Positions 18,762 to 26,500 of a stretch of 41,990 nucleotides of DNA are shown here, one piece after another (position 1 is the first letter of the stretch; the number at the start of each line of letters is the position of its first letter). A model generated the notes under the pieces. That model was given only the letters and a program-made list of their open reading frames with translations, was not told the DNA's origin and did not search any database. Source of the DNA: Bdellovibrionales bacterium (GTDB lineage Bacteria > Bdellovibrionota > UBA1018 > CAIMNF01); assembly GCA_947372355.1 (NCBI GenBank), contig CANBTI010000016.1, positions 1 to 41,990 of the forward strand, read 5' to 3'. A program made the position numbers and the translations under genes.

Positions 18762-19762
18762 TTTGTTACTCCCTTAATTGCAAAATCACCCATTTTTCTA
18801 AATTTTTGAATTCTATCCATTTGGAAAGCTTTGCTATCTTTGGAAGAAGGGTTTTTAAAGTTTTTCTTTGAACAAGATTCCAAAAAACTTTCCACAGTTG
18901 TTTTCATTTGTTTAATCGCTGCAATTGAATCTCGGTGAGCGCCTCCATTTGGTTCAGGAATAACCAAATCAACAAGTTTCATCTGATCTAAATCTTTTGG
19001 TGTAATCTTCAATCTTTCTGCTGCTCGCTCTGCAAGAGTAGAATCACTCCACAAAATAGAGGCACAACTTTCAGGACTGATCACTGAATAAGTTGAAAAC
19101 TCTTGCATATAAACTTCATTACCAATGCCAATAGCCAACGCTCCACCAGATCCACCCTCTCCAATCACAATGGAACAAGTAGGAACTGTGAGTGAAAACA
19201 TTGAACAAATACTTTCAGCAATGGCTTGTGATTGTCCGCGCTCTTCTGCATCCATTCCCGGATAGGCGCCAGGAGTATCGATAAAAGTAATCACTGGCAT
19301 CCTGAATCGTTCAGCCATTTCAAACATTCGAATAGCTTTACGATATCCTTCGGGTCTGGCCATCCCAAAATTACGTTCTACTTTTTGTTTAGTTGTTCTT
19401 CCTTTTTGATGACCGATAATCATCACAGGAGTTTTATTGTTTCCATTGGACCAAGTTGCTGTTCCACAAATAAGAGCAGCATCATCTCCAAATAAACGAT
19501 CACCATGTAGCTCTTGAAAATCAGGGAAAATACTTTCCACGTAATCCATCGTATAGGGACGATTGGGATGACGAGAAATTTGGACTCTTTGCCATGAACT
19601 TAATTTGGCATAGGTATCTTCCACAAGTTTCTTTAATTTTTTCTCAAGAGTTTTGATCTCATCTTTAAAATCCACGCCATCGGACTGTTCGATATCACGA
19701 AGCTCTTGAAGCTTCTTTTCAAGCATAATAATTGGTTTTTCAAATTCAAAAAATATATCCAT
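18758..19762 (-). CDS. accA: Acetyl-CoA carboxylase carboxyltransferase subunit alpha
   Basis: This is the alpha subunit of the carboxyltransferase that, with AccD, makes malonyl-CoA for fatty acid synthesis. Family landmarks are the N-terminal FEFEKPI helix, the coiled segment after it, YVESIFPDFQELHGDR, and the acyl-CoA carboxylase core with FIDTPGAYPG and GEGGSGGALAIG. I chose the ATG at 19762 because family members start right before this FEFEKP-like motif; that gives 334 residues. An ATG at 19795 would add 11 unusual residues and leave only 18 bp to the divergent gene. No Shine-Dalgarno sequence supports either. It heads an operon running to the ABC exporter. Confidence 0.95.
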   Translation of the reverse strand: MDIFFEFEKPIIMLEKKLQELRDIEQSDGVDFKDEIKTLEKKLKKLVEDTYAKLSSWQRVQISRHPNRPYTMDYVESIFPDFQELHGDRLFGDDAALICGTATWSNGNNKTPVMIIGHQKGRTTKQKVERNFGMARPEGYRKAIRMFEMAERFRMPVITFIDTPGAYPGMDAEERGQSQAIAESICSMFSLTVPTCSIVIGEGGSGGALAIGIGNEVYMQEFSTYSVISPESCASILWSDSTLAERAAERLKITPKDLDQMKLVDLVIPEPNGGAHRDSIAAIKQMKTTVESFLESCSKKNFKNPSSKDSKAFQMDRIQKFRKMGDFAIKGVTK

Positions 19763-19798
19763 GAGTGTTAAAAGTTTATCACAATTTTTTGGCAATAA

Positions 19799-19814
19799 TG
19801 CTATTCTATTTACG
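19799..19814 (+). promoter_or_regulatory. Possible extended -10 element, near-leaderless start
   Basis: TG-C-TATTCT (19799-19807) fits an extended -10 element. The expected transcription start falls on the GTG start codon at 19814. No convincing -35 is visible and no Shine-Dalgarno sequence precedes the GTG. The call is weak in an AT-rich background. Confidence 0.25.
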
Positions 19815-20380
19815 TGGAAAATAAAGACGAAAGCATTGATACTACAACGGAAGCTACGGCCGAAACCCAGATTGAGGCGCCCCGCGCCAAGAAATCAAAA
19901 TTACTAGTCACTTCCGAAATGAAGGCTGATCCGCTCAGTCGCAAACTTTTGTTATTTTCAATGCTCTTTGCCAGTTTGGCAATTCTTTGTATCGGTTTTT
20001 TGACGAGTATTTACCTGAAGAAAAAACATGCTTTAAAAATCACTCACACAGAGGTGGTTTCAACAAAACAAACTCCCATGATCACCCAAGCTTTGGATGA
20101 AATTCTTGTCGTATTAAAAAGTGAACAAGAATTAAGAGTCGAAATTGTAGTTGAATGCTCAACCCAAGAAACTTGTAACTTCATTAAAGATCACTCCGTA
20201 CAAGTGAGAGACCTACTCATCCCCATGATTTCCAATATTGATCCAATTGCATTTTCCGCAATTGATAATAAAAATTTGGTGAGAAAAAACATTACCGAGC
20301 GACTCAATACTCTTGAACTACAAGGCAAGATCATTCAAATTCACTTCAATAATTTAAGCATTGAAGGAAATCCTAAGTGA
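19814..20380 (+). CDS. FliL-like single-pass membrane protein
   Basis: The 188-residue product starts at GTG, with an acidic/Thr-rich cytoplasmic tail (1-40) followed by one transmembrane helix (about 45-67). The periplasmic domain has the pattern LRVEIVVEC...VRDLLIPMIS...RKNITERLNTLELQGKIIQIHFNNLSIEG. That layout and spacing match FliL, the flagellar basal-body protein that supports stator function. No other flagellar gene is nearby, so it may be a paralogue with another role. It is translationally coupled (GTGA overlap) to a NUDIX gene. Confidence 0.65.
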   Translation: MENKDESIDTTTEATAETQIEAPRAKKSKLLVTSEMKADPLSRKLLLFSMLFASLAILCIGFLTSIYLKKKHALKITHTEVVSTKQTPMITQALDEILVVLKSEQELRVEIVVECSTQETCNFIKDHSVQVRDLLIPMISNIDPIAFSAIDNKNLVRKNITERLNTLELQGKIIQIHFNNLSIEGNPK

Positions 20381-20910
20381 GTCAAACCAGTAAAAACGCA
20401 TATGAAGCTGGCAGTCAAAAATCAATCCCAGCTGTTTTACTTTATGCATTTTACGAAAATGAAGTTTTAATGATTCATAGAAATCAAAAGCAAAACGATT
20501 TTCATGAAGGAAAATGGAACGGCCTTGGAGGAAAATTTGAGCCCGGTGAATCCTCTCTCGATTGTGCAGTTCGAGAATTTGAAGAAGAATCCGGCTGTAA
20601 AACTACATTATTGCAATGGAATTGGTTAGGTCATTTGAACTTTCCAAACTTCAAGCCGAAAAAAAACGAAGATTGGTCAGTGACCGTTTTTGTGACCGAA
20701 CTCACTCCAGAACAAAAAAATAATGTGATCATCAACAATGAAGAAGGAACTCTTCATTGGATTCCAACTTCAAAAGTATTAATGCTTCCACTTTGGGCGG
20801 GAGATCACCTTTTCATGCCTCATGTAATTAGTAAAACTCCTTTTGAAGGAACTTTTTTTTACCACAATGAAGTTTTAGAACGCTTCATCTGCAATCCTAT
20901 ACTCCGTTGA
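20377..20910 (+). CDS. NUDIX hydrolase, MutT/MTH1-like
   Basis: The 177-residue protein contains a complete Nudix box: GKFEPGE, seven residues, then REFEEESG (around residues 53-75). It is preceded by KWNGLGG, as in MutT/MTH1-type 8-oxo-dGTP hydrolases. Hydrolysis of oxidised nucleotides is the best guess, but NUDIX substrates cannot be assigned from this motif alone. The GTG start overlaps the FliL-like stop in a GTGA. The 3' end overlaps the converging sigma-54 activator by 36 bp. Confidence 0.88.
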   Translation: MSQTSKNAYEAGSQKSIPAVLLYAFYENEVLMIHRNQKQNDFHEGKWNGLGGKFEPGESSLDCAVREFEEESGCKTTLLQWNWLGHLNFPNFKPKKNEDWSVTVFVTELTPEQKNNVIINNEEGTLHWIPTSKVLMLPLWAGDHLFMPHVISKTPFEGTFFYHNEVLERFICNPILR

Positions 20911-22167
20911 TTTGGGCCCAACAATATGGTGGCGTTTCATCATATCAAAAAGGGTACTTCTGGCAATCCCCAGTAACTTTGCTGTTTTAGTTCGATTGCC
21001 ACTCACTGCCTTCAATGCCCTTAATAGTAAAACTTTTTCCATGTCCTCAAGAGTGCATATTCCTGGAATTATTTTTTCTGCCATGCTCATCCCAGAGTGA
21101 TGATCATTTAAAAATTGAAAATCAATTTCATGAAGAACTAAATCTTGGGGGTTAGCAACTCCACAAGCACGTTCAATTGCATGCCTGAGCTCTCTTACAT
21201 TTCCTGCCCAAGAATTTGAAGTTAATTTTTTCATTGCTCCATCTGAAATGACTTTAGCGTTTTCTTTAGCAAATAAATGCGCCAATGCTTTAATGTCTTC
21301 TGGTCTTGAATTTAATGTTGGAATTTCAATAGGAATGGATGCAAGACGAAAATATAAATCTTGTCTGAATGTTCCTTCTTCTACCATTTTTAAAAGGGGC
21401 TTATGGGTTGCACAAATAATTCGAACATCAGCATGTAAAATCCGATCAGATCCGACAGGTCTGATTTCTCCGCATTCCAGAAAACGCAATAATTTTACCT
21501 GTAATTCCATAGGCAAATCACCTACTTCATCTAAAAAAAGAGTTCCATTGTGTGCTTGAAGAAATGCTCCAATTCGATCCCGATTCGCTCCTGTGAATGA
21601 ACCTTTCACATGACCAAACAATTCACTTTCTGCAAGTGACATGGGAAGAGCACCACAATTGATCGCCACAAAGGCTCCTGACGCACGGGTGGACCATGCA
21701 TGCGCTTGCTCAGCCAGTACTTCTTTTCCCGTTCCTGTTTCACCAAAAAGATAGATTGATAGTTTTGTGGAACTCGACTTTTTTAGATCCGACAACAGCT
21801 TCATTCCAGAAGTAGATTTGGTGAACCATTTACTTTCAATTTTATCATTTTTTTGAATATTTTTTTTGGGATCTTTCTCAAAAAAAACAATCTCAGAATC
21901 ACCAACTTTTAATGGAATATCAAATGGGATTTGGATTGATGGAAACTTAAAATCACCCACTTCGATCACTAAATTTTCTTGAATTGATTTTAGCACCAAT
22001 CCTTTTCGATCCTCAACGATCAGTGCTGCGGTGGAGATTTTTGGATCACGAAAACCCATAGAATCCAGATAGCTGGTGCCAATGGTATGTGGCCCCTCAC
22101 CCTCAAACTTGATCATTCTTAACTCACCACTTGGATCTCTGACCTGTAAAAATATGCACTGTTTCAT
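20875..22167 (-). CDS. Sigma-54 activator with FHA-like N-terminal domain
   Basis: This activator has no receiver domain. Residues 1-100 form a beta-rich, FHA-like domain (GEGPHTIGTS, later LKVGDSEIVF), suggesting control by binding a phosphothreonine partner rather than by direct phosphorylation. The AAA+ domain has Walker A GETGTGKE (142-149), a GSFTGA loop (189-194, usually GAFTGA) and Walker B DE (213-214). A Fis helix-turn-helix ends the protein. I moved the start from 22230 to 22167 because a GGGAG ribosome binding site sits 7 nt before that ATG and the extra 21 residues are not domain-like. This gives 430 residues and frees the divergent spacer to engB. Confidence 0.9.
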   Translation of the reverse strand: MKQCIFLQVRDPSGELRMIKFEGEGPHTIGTSYLDSMGFRDPKISTAALIVEDRKGLVLKSIQENLVIEVGDFKFPSIQIPFDIPLKVGDSEIVFFEKDPKKNIQKNDKIESKWFTKSTSGMKLLSDLKKSSSTKLSIYLFGETGTGKEVLAEQAHAWSTRASGAFVAINCGALPMSLAESELFGHVKGSFTGANRDRIGAFLQAHNGTLFLDEVGDLPMELQVKLLRFLECGEIRPVGSDRILHADVRIICATHKPLLKMVEEGTFRQDLYFRLASIPIEIPTLNSRPEDIKALAHLFAKENAKVISDGAMKKLTSNSWAGNVRELRHAIERACGVANPQDLVLHEIDFQFLNDHHSGMSMAEKIIPGICTLEDMEKVLLLRALKAVSGNRTKTAKLLGIARSTLFDMMKRHHIVGPKSTEYRIADEAF

Positions 22168-22237
22168 TAGTTTTCTCCCAAACCCTACAAAGCAATCGAT
22201 ATGCCATGAATGAAACTCGATTTTAATCACTTTGATG

Positions 22238-22255
22238 TGTTAAGATGTAGTTCAA
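22238..22255 (+). promoter_or_regulatory. Possible extended -10 element before engB
   Basis: TG-T-TAAGAT (22238-22246) fits an extended -10 element. The predicted transcription start (about 22253) is 2 nt before the ATG at 22255. This favours 22255 over the upstream ATG at 22210. No clear -35 is seen. Confidence 0.3.
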
Positions 22256-22857
22256 TGGCCACAAACGATCCTTTTATTGTCACACTTGCTGATCCAGCCC
22301 AGATTCCTAAATTAGTGAAAGATGGGTTTTTCATGGGCTACGCACAACCTAGAATCGCGATGGTGGGAAGATCCAACGTTGGAAAAAGCTCACTCTTAAA
22401 TTCCCTTTTCCAAAGAAAAGTGGCTCGAGTATCCCAAACTCCAGGAAAAACTAAAGCGATTCATTTTTTCCTGTGGGAAAAGATTGATAAAATAGTAGCC
22501 GATCTTCCTGGCTACGGATTTGCCAGAGTTCCTAAAGAAGAACAAAAAGCATGGTCAAATTTAATCGGCTCTTACCTGAGAATGGATGCGGGTTTAGAGC
22601 AAGTCTTGATTCTTTTTGATAGTCGCCATGGCCCCACCCCTGATGATTTTCAGGCTCTCGATTACATTTTAAAATTAGGCTTGCCCGTGAGAGTGATCCT
22701 TACCAAATTCGATCAAATAAAAACTCAATCCGATCGAGCAAGAAGAAAAAAAGAAGTGCTTGCTTCGCTTGTGAATTATGGAGTTCAAGCGGATGACCTA
22801 TTTTGGGTGAGCATCAATGACATGAAAACTATCGAATTTTTAAGAAAAAAATTATGA
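22255..22857 (+). CDS. engB: Ribosome-biogenesis GTPase EngB/YsxC/YihA
   Basis: The 200-residue TRAFAC GTPase is needed for large-subunit assembly in most bacteria. The G1 motif is GRSNVGKSS, G2 lies in QTPGKTKAIHFF, G3 is DLPGYGFA, G4 is TKFDQIK and G5 is near VSINDMKTI. Length and motif order fit EngB exactly. A longer version from 22210 adds 15 residues without family support. The stop overlaps the next start by 4 bp (ATGA). Confidence 0.95.
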   Translation: MATNDPFIVTLADPAQIPKLVKDGFFMGYAQPRIAMVGRSNVGKSSLLNSLFQRKVARVSQTPGKTKAIHFFLWEKIDKIVADLPGYGFARVPKEEQKAWSNLIGSYLRMDAGLEQVLILFDSRHGPTPDDFQALDYILKLGLPVRVILTKFDQIKTQSDRARRKKEVLASLVNYGVQADDLFWVSINDMKTIEFLRKKL

Positions 22858-23825
22858 CAAAAAAATCTCAATTTCATATTGGAATTCTTGCGCCATCTTC
22901 TGTTGTTCCGGCAAATGAACTTTCAAAGGGCGTAGAACATTTAAAAAAAAATGGCTTTCTCGTGGAAGTTCATCCCACCGTTTTAGAACAAGATTATTTT
23001 TATCCTGCCAATGATAAAAAAAGAGCGGAAGCAATTTTAGAATATGCCTTTAGAGACGACATCGATGTAGTTTGGTGTGCTCGTGGCGGTTATGGAGCTA
23101 CCAATCTTCTTCCTCAACTATTAAAAGAAACGTTGAAAAAGAAGCCAAAGAAAAAAACCCTGCTCGGTTTTAGTGATGCTACCGCACTATTAGAATTCAC
23201 TCGCAACCAATGGGGATGGAACACGATTCATGCTCCGATGCCCAGTAGTCAATCTTTTACCCAGTTAAAAAGCACTGAGTGGTCTAGTTTGATTGAATTA
23301 TTGGATGTTGCAACCTCAGGTAGAAAAGTTGCAAGCTTATCAACTGCCTCCAGTTTTTCATCATTAAAACCAGTTTTCTTGCCTAAAAGTGCCCCTTCTA
23401 AAAATCTAATCACGGCTCCAATTGTAGGAGGAAATTTATCTGTTTGGAATTCTTTGATCGGAACTCCATTTGCTGGAGATGCAAAAGGTAAGATTTTATT
23501 TCTAGAAGATATTCAAGAAAACATTGCTCGCATAAATCGCATGCTTCATCACTTGGATCAATCTGGTGGATTAAAAAGCGTGAAGGCAATTGTATTGGGA
23601 GATTTTTTAGATTGTAATGATACGGTGATGAAAATTAATGATCAGCCCATTCGGAAAACATATCCATCCGATGAGGCACTGGATTATATTTTTCGTCAAC
23701 TCGGTGAGAAGCTTCAGATACCCGTTTGGAAAAATGTTCCAGTCGGCCATGGACCTCATTACCACTCCATCAGTTTAGGTAGAAAATACACACTGAGTTC
23801 TCAGGGTAAGCTTAGTCCTGCTTAA
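22854..23825 (+). CDS. LD-carboxypeptidase (S66 family, LdcA/MccF-like)
   Basis: The 323-residue serine peptidase probably trims the terminal D-Ala from tetrapeptide muropeptides during wall recycling. The nucleophile S107 lies in LLGFSDAT after the conserved CARGGYGA segment (75-82). Glu and His partners are in FLEDIQENIARINRML and VGHGPHYH. There is no signal peptide, so it is cytoplasmic, as for LdcA. It is coupled to engB by a 4-bp overlap and its end overlaps the converging gene by 14 bp. Confidence 0.9.
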   Translation: MTKKSQFHIGILAPSSVVPANELSKGVEHLKKNGFLVEVHPTVLEQDYFYPANDKKRAEAILEYAFRDDIDVVWCARGGYGATNLLPQLLKETLKKKPKKKTLLGFSDATALLEFTRNQWGWNTIHAPMPSSQSFTQLKSTEWSSLIELLDVATSGRKVASLSTASSFSSLKPVFLPKSAPSKNLITAPIVGGNLSVWNSLIGTPFAGDAKGKILFLEDIQENIARINRMLHHLDQSGGLKSVKAIVLGDFLDCNDTVMKINDQPIRKTYPSDEALDYIFRQLGEKLQIPVWKNVPVGHGPHYHSISLGRKYTLSSQGKLSPA

Positions 23826-24480
23826 TGATCTCGGCATATCCAGCCAATTGATCAGAGATATTGCCCAAATTAAGCCCTGATTTAATCTCTTTTTCGTTTT
23901 CTTCAATGGATTCATCATAACGATAGGAGTAACGACCAAACAATTTTTGTTTACCAGGAATCGCTTCATAAGCTTTGGATGGATAACATTTCAATGATCC
24001 TAACTTCGAACCGGTGATCTGATCTTTGAATTCAATTTCTATCCAACGATAAATAATATTTTCAATATTTCTCAGCTTTTGAATGTAGGTGCGATTTTCA
24101 TCATGATGTCCGTACCCCACTTTTGCATTACTAATCACGATTAAATTTGGATTAAAATAGGGCTCAAGCCACTCGGCTGAATTGTTTTTTTGAAAATGAG
24201 CGTGTAGATTCCATTCACAATAATTTCTCACCACTCCATCAACACTTGGATCAATTCCATAGTTTGGATCACAAGACTCTAAAACCTCTCCACTTCTAAA
24301 GATCGTTTCACAACCACTATTGCGGCGAGGAAGCGGCTTCAATAGGCGGATGAAATATCCCTTCTTAAGAATGGAGGCCTCTAAACTGCGATTAATCACA
24401 GCAGAAAAAGCGATGCTTGAATTGATGTTTTGAAACGTGAGAACTGTTAAAAACAGCCCCACTACCCCTCTAAATTGCAT
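23812..24480 (-). CDS. Secreted protein of unknown function
   Basis: The 222-residue product starts with a signal peptide (about 1-25, MQFRGVVGLFLTVL...). The mature part has four Cys (in NSGCE, LESCDP, RNYCEW and LKCYP), which could form two disulfides, plus several Tyr/Trp-rich strands. I recognise no family. AGGGG sits 4-5 nt before the ATG, a good ribosome binding site. It stands alone, converging on the LD-carboxypeptidase gene (14-bp overlap) and divergent from the tRNA. Confidence 0.7.
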   Translation of the reverse strand: MQFRGVVGLFLTVLTFQNINSSIAFSAVINRSLEASILKKGYFIRLLKPLPRRNSGCETIFRSGEVLESCDPNYGIDPSVDGVVRNYCEWNLHAHFQKNNSAEWLEPYFNPNLIVISNAKVGYGHHDENRTYIQKLRNIENIIYRWIEIEFKDQITGSKLGSLKCYPSKAYEAIPGKQKLFGRYSYRYDESIEENEKEIKSGLNLGNISDQLAGYAEIIKQD

Positions 24481-24528
24481 TTTACCCCTCAGTAAAAAAC
24501 CCTAATGTTGAACCCGGACTGGTATTAT

Positions 24529-24540
24529 TGCGCCGCGTTA
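24529..24540. repeat. Second copy of GC-rich 12-mer TGCGCCGCGTTA
   Basis: The identical 12 bases occur at 6079-6090, also in an intergenic region and also directly after a -10-like hexamer (here TATTAT, 24523-24528). This may be the discriminator of an upstream promoter for tRNA-Leu, but a clear -35 is lacking at this copy. Confidence 0.4.
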
Positions 24541-24573
24541 CTTTTGTCAATATGATTCTTTTAGGGGGATTGA

Positions 24574-24602
24574 TTGATTTTACTGAATTGAAATGCTAGT
24601 TT
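24574..24602 (+). promoter_or_regulatory. Predicted promoter of tRNA-Leu
   Basis: TTGATT (24574-24579), a 17-bp spacer ending in TGC, then TAGTTT (24597-24602). The transcription start would be near 24609, about 13 nt before the tRNA. Confidence 0.4.
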
Positions 24603-24621
24603 TTGTAAATCTATTTAAAGT

Positions 24622-24707
24622 GCCGGAGTGGTGGAATGGTAGACGCGCTGGATTCAAAATCCAGTATCCTCACGGGTGTGTCGGTTCGAGTCCGACCTTC
24701 GGCACCA
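24622..24707 (+). tRNA. tRNA-Leu (anticodon CAA)
   Basis: An 86-nt class II tRNA with encoded CCA (24705-24707). The acceptor stem GCCGGAG pairs with CTTCGGC. The anticodon arm is CTGGA-TTCAAAA-TCCAG, giving CAA, which reads UUG. A long variable arm and a T arm GTCGG-TTCGAGT-CCGAC complete the cloverleaf. The pit gene on the other strand ends 10 bp away, with no terminator between. Confidence 0.97.
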
Positions 24708-24717
24708 ATTTAATCAA

Positions 24718-25704
24718 TTATTTTAAAATTAGGTAAGAAATAGCCCCAATTGCAGCTGATGCGGGGATGGTGAAAATCCATGCCCAAACGATCCGTCCGG
24801 CAATATTCCACTTCACTTTTTTAATCGTATCCGCTGATCCTACCCCTACGATTGATCCTGTAATGGTATGAGTGGTTGAAACGGGTATCCCTAAAGAAGT
24901 GGCTAAAAACAGAGTTGCCGCCCCAGAGGTCTCAGCGCAAAAGCCACCAATGGGCTTAAGCTTAGTTAGCTTCATGCCCATCGTTTTAACGATTTTCCAG
25001 CCACCAAATAGAGTTCCTAATCCCATGGCAATTTGACACGAAATGACCACCCAAAACGGGGTGTGAAAACCACCAGGAAGGTGGCCTGAGCTCATTAATA
25101 AAACCGTAATAATCCCCATTGTTTTTTGGGCATCATTTCCGCCGTGCCCTAAACTGTAGAGCGAAGCGGAGACGAGTTGTAATTTTCTAAACCATGAATC
25201 GATATTTTTAGGTTTGTAGGACTGAACTAAAAATCGAGTCAACTTCATTAAAATAAAACCCAGCACCATCCCAAAAATAGGCGATCCTACGATTGAAAAA
25301 CCAATTTTCATTAGTCCGGGTGAGTTCAAGGATCCAGTTCCAGATTTAGCAATAGCAGTTCCCACTAATCCGCCAATTAAGGCATGAGAAGAGCTTGAAG
25401 GAAGTCCCCAATACCACGTGATCAAATTCCAAACCACTGCTCCTACTAATGCGGAGAGAATCAGGGTTGTATCCACAATATTAGGATCAATCACGCCCTT
25501 ACCAATAGTGGCTGCAACCTTAAGTTCAAAAAACAGAAATGCGATAAAGTTAAAAAATGCAGCCCAAAGTACAGCCCAATGCGGTTTCAATACCTGAGTG
25601 GCAACAATGGTGGCTACAGAGTTAGCTGCATCATGGAATCCATTAATAAAATCAAATGCGAGAGCAAACAGGATGGTAATAATCAGCAGGTTTGAATATT
25701 CCAT
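24718..25704 (-). CDS. pit: Low-affinity inorganic phosphate transporter, PiT family
   Basis: The 328-residue inner-membrane symporter has about ten hydrophobic helices. It carries the two inverted PiT signature repeats: GFHDAANSVAT near residue 22 and PVSTTHTITGSIVG near 275. GHGGNDAQK in the middle is the conserved loop of the family. It imports phosphate with H+ or Na+. The gene follows its DUF47 accessory partner by 11 bp, the usual pairing. Confidence 0.95.
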   Translation of the reverse strand: MEYSNLLIITILFALAFDFINGFHDAANSVATIVATQVLKPHWAVLWAAFFNFIAFLFFELKVAATIGKGVIDPNIVDTTLILSALVGAVVWNLITWYWGLPSSSSHALIGGLVGTAIAKSGTGSLNSPGLMKIGFSIVGSPIFGMVLGFILMKLTRFLVQSYKPKNIDSWFRKLQLVSASLYSLGHGGNDAQKTMGIITVLLMSSGHLPGGFHTPFWVVISCQIAMGLGTLFGGWKIVKTMGMKLTKLKPIGGFCAETSGAATLFLATSLGIPVSTTHTITGSIVGVGSADTIKKVKWNIAGRIVWAWIFTIPASAAIGAISYLILK

Positions 25705-25715
25705 TTTAATGTTCC

Positions 25716-26339
25716 TTAGGTTTTATCTAGAACAATCGTTTCAATCAAACGTGTGACATCTTCAATTTGATCACTAATTTTTTCTAAAACAATGATCATG
25801 TCACGCTCTTTAAACATTTGACCTACATCCGCTCCAGAATCATAAAGAGCCGCTAATGATGATCTCATCTTCTTATCAGCCAATTTTTCTAATTTATGAA
25901 TATCCGTAATGATGATTTGAATTTGTTCAGGTGATTTAATCTCATCTAAACGATGAATTAATTTTTGAAATTCATGGGTGCACTTCGCGGTTAGCTGAAC
26001 TAATTCGGCAGTTTCGCTAGAAAGTTTTTTTAAGCGATAACTAAAAAAACGTTGGGAGGCAGCATGATAAAGATCAATCACGGAATCAGTCGCAACAAAA
26101 AGCGCATGTAAATGTTCACGCTCAATTGGAGTAATAAAAGTATCAGCCAATATCCCGATAGAATCTTTTACATAAGCATCCGCTTCGTGTTCGATATCCG
26201 TAATTTTTTGGGCTACCTGTTCAGGTGAATTGGCTGGATCTAAAAAACGTTCAAACTCTTGGGCCGTTTGCCAAGATAGATCAGCCATTTTTGACAAAAT
26301 TTTAAAGAAATCCGGTTGTTTGGGAAAAAATCTTTTCAT
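25716..26339 (-). CDS. DUF47/PhoU-like Pit accessory protein
   Basis: This all-helical, soluble PhoU-like protein (207 residues from the chosen ATG) shows the family pattern LEHEADAYVKDSIGIL-like early and ISDQIEDVTRLIETIVL at the end (here DIEHEADAY...). Family members regulate the neighbouring Pit permease. A longer frame from a TTG at 26378 is unlikely, because that TTG is the first three bases of a perfect TTGACA -35 hexamer. The ATG at 26339 (or 26345) is better and matches the usual MKRFFP-like start. There is no Shine-Dalgarno sequence. Confidence 0.88.
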   Translation of the reverse strand: MKRFFPKQPDFFKILSKMADLSWQTAQEFERFLDPANSPEQVAQKITDIEHEADAYVKDSIGILADTFITPIEREHLHALFVATDSVIDLYHAASQRFFSYRLKKLSSETAELVQLTAKCTHEFQKLIHRLDEIKSPEQIQIIITDIHKLEKLADKKMRSSLAALYDSGADVGQMFKERDMIIVLEKISDQIEDVTRLIETIVLDKT

Positions 26340-26349
26340 TACCATAATT

Positions 26350-26378
26350 ATTATTGAAATCTTAAGGGCATTTGTCAA
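26350..26378 (-). promoter_or_regulatory. Consensus promoter of the DUF47-pit operon
   Basis: TTGACA (26378-26373) is separated by exactly 17 bp from AATAAT (26355-26350). The predicted transcription start is near 26343, about 4 nt before the ATG at 26339, so the mRNA would be nearly leaderless. Confidence 0.55.
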
Positions 26379-26500
26379 AAACGGAAAGAAGAATTTGACT
26401 CCTCACACAAACCTGACAAACCAAGCCATAATATCAATTTGACGGTAGGCGCTATTAGAATCAACTTCCCTGCCCTGTTCTGATCAGTTATTTTAACTGC

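Noticed and set aside
22168-22230. N-terminal 21-residue extension of the FHA-like sigma-54 activator
   Set aside because: A GGGAG ribosome binding site 7 nt before the ATG at 22167 and the domain start support the shorter form.
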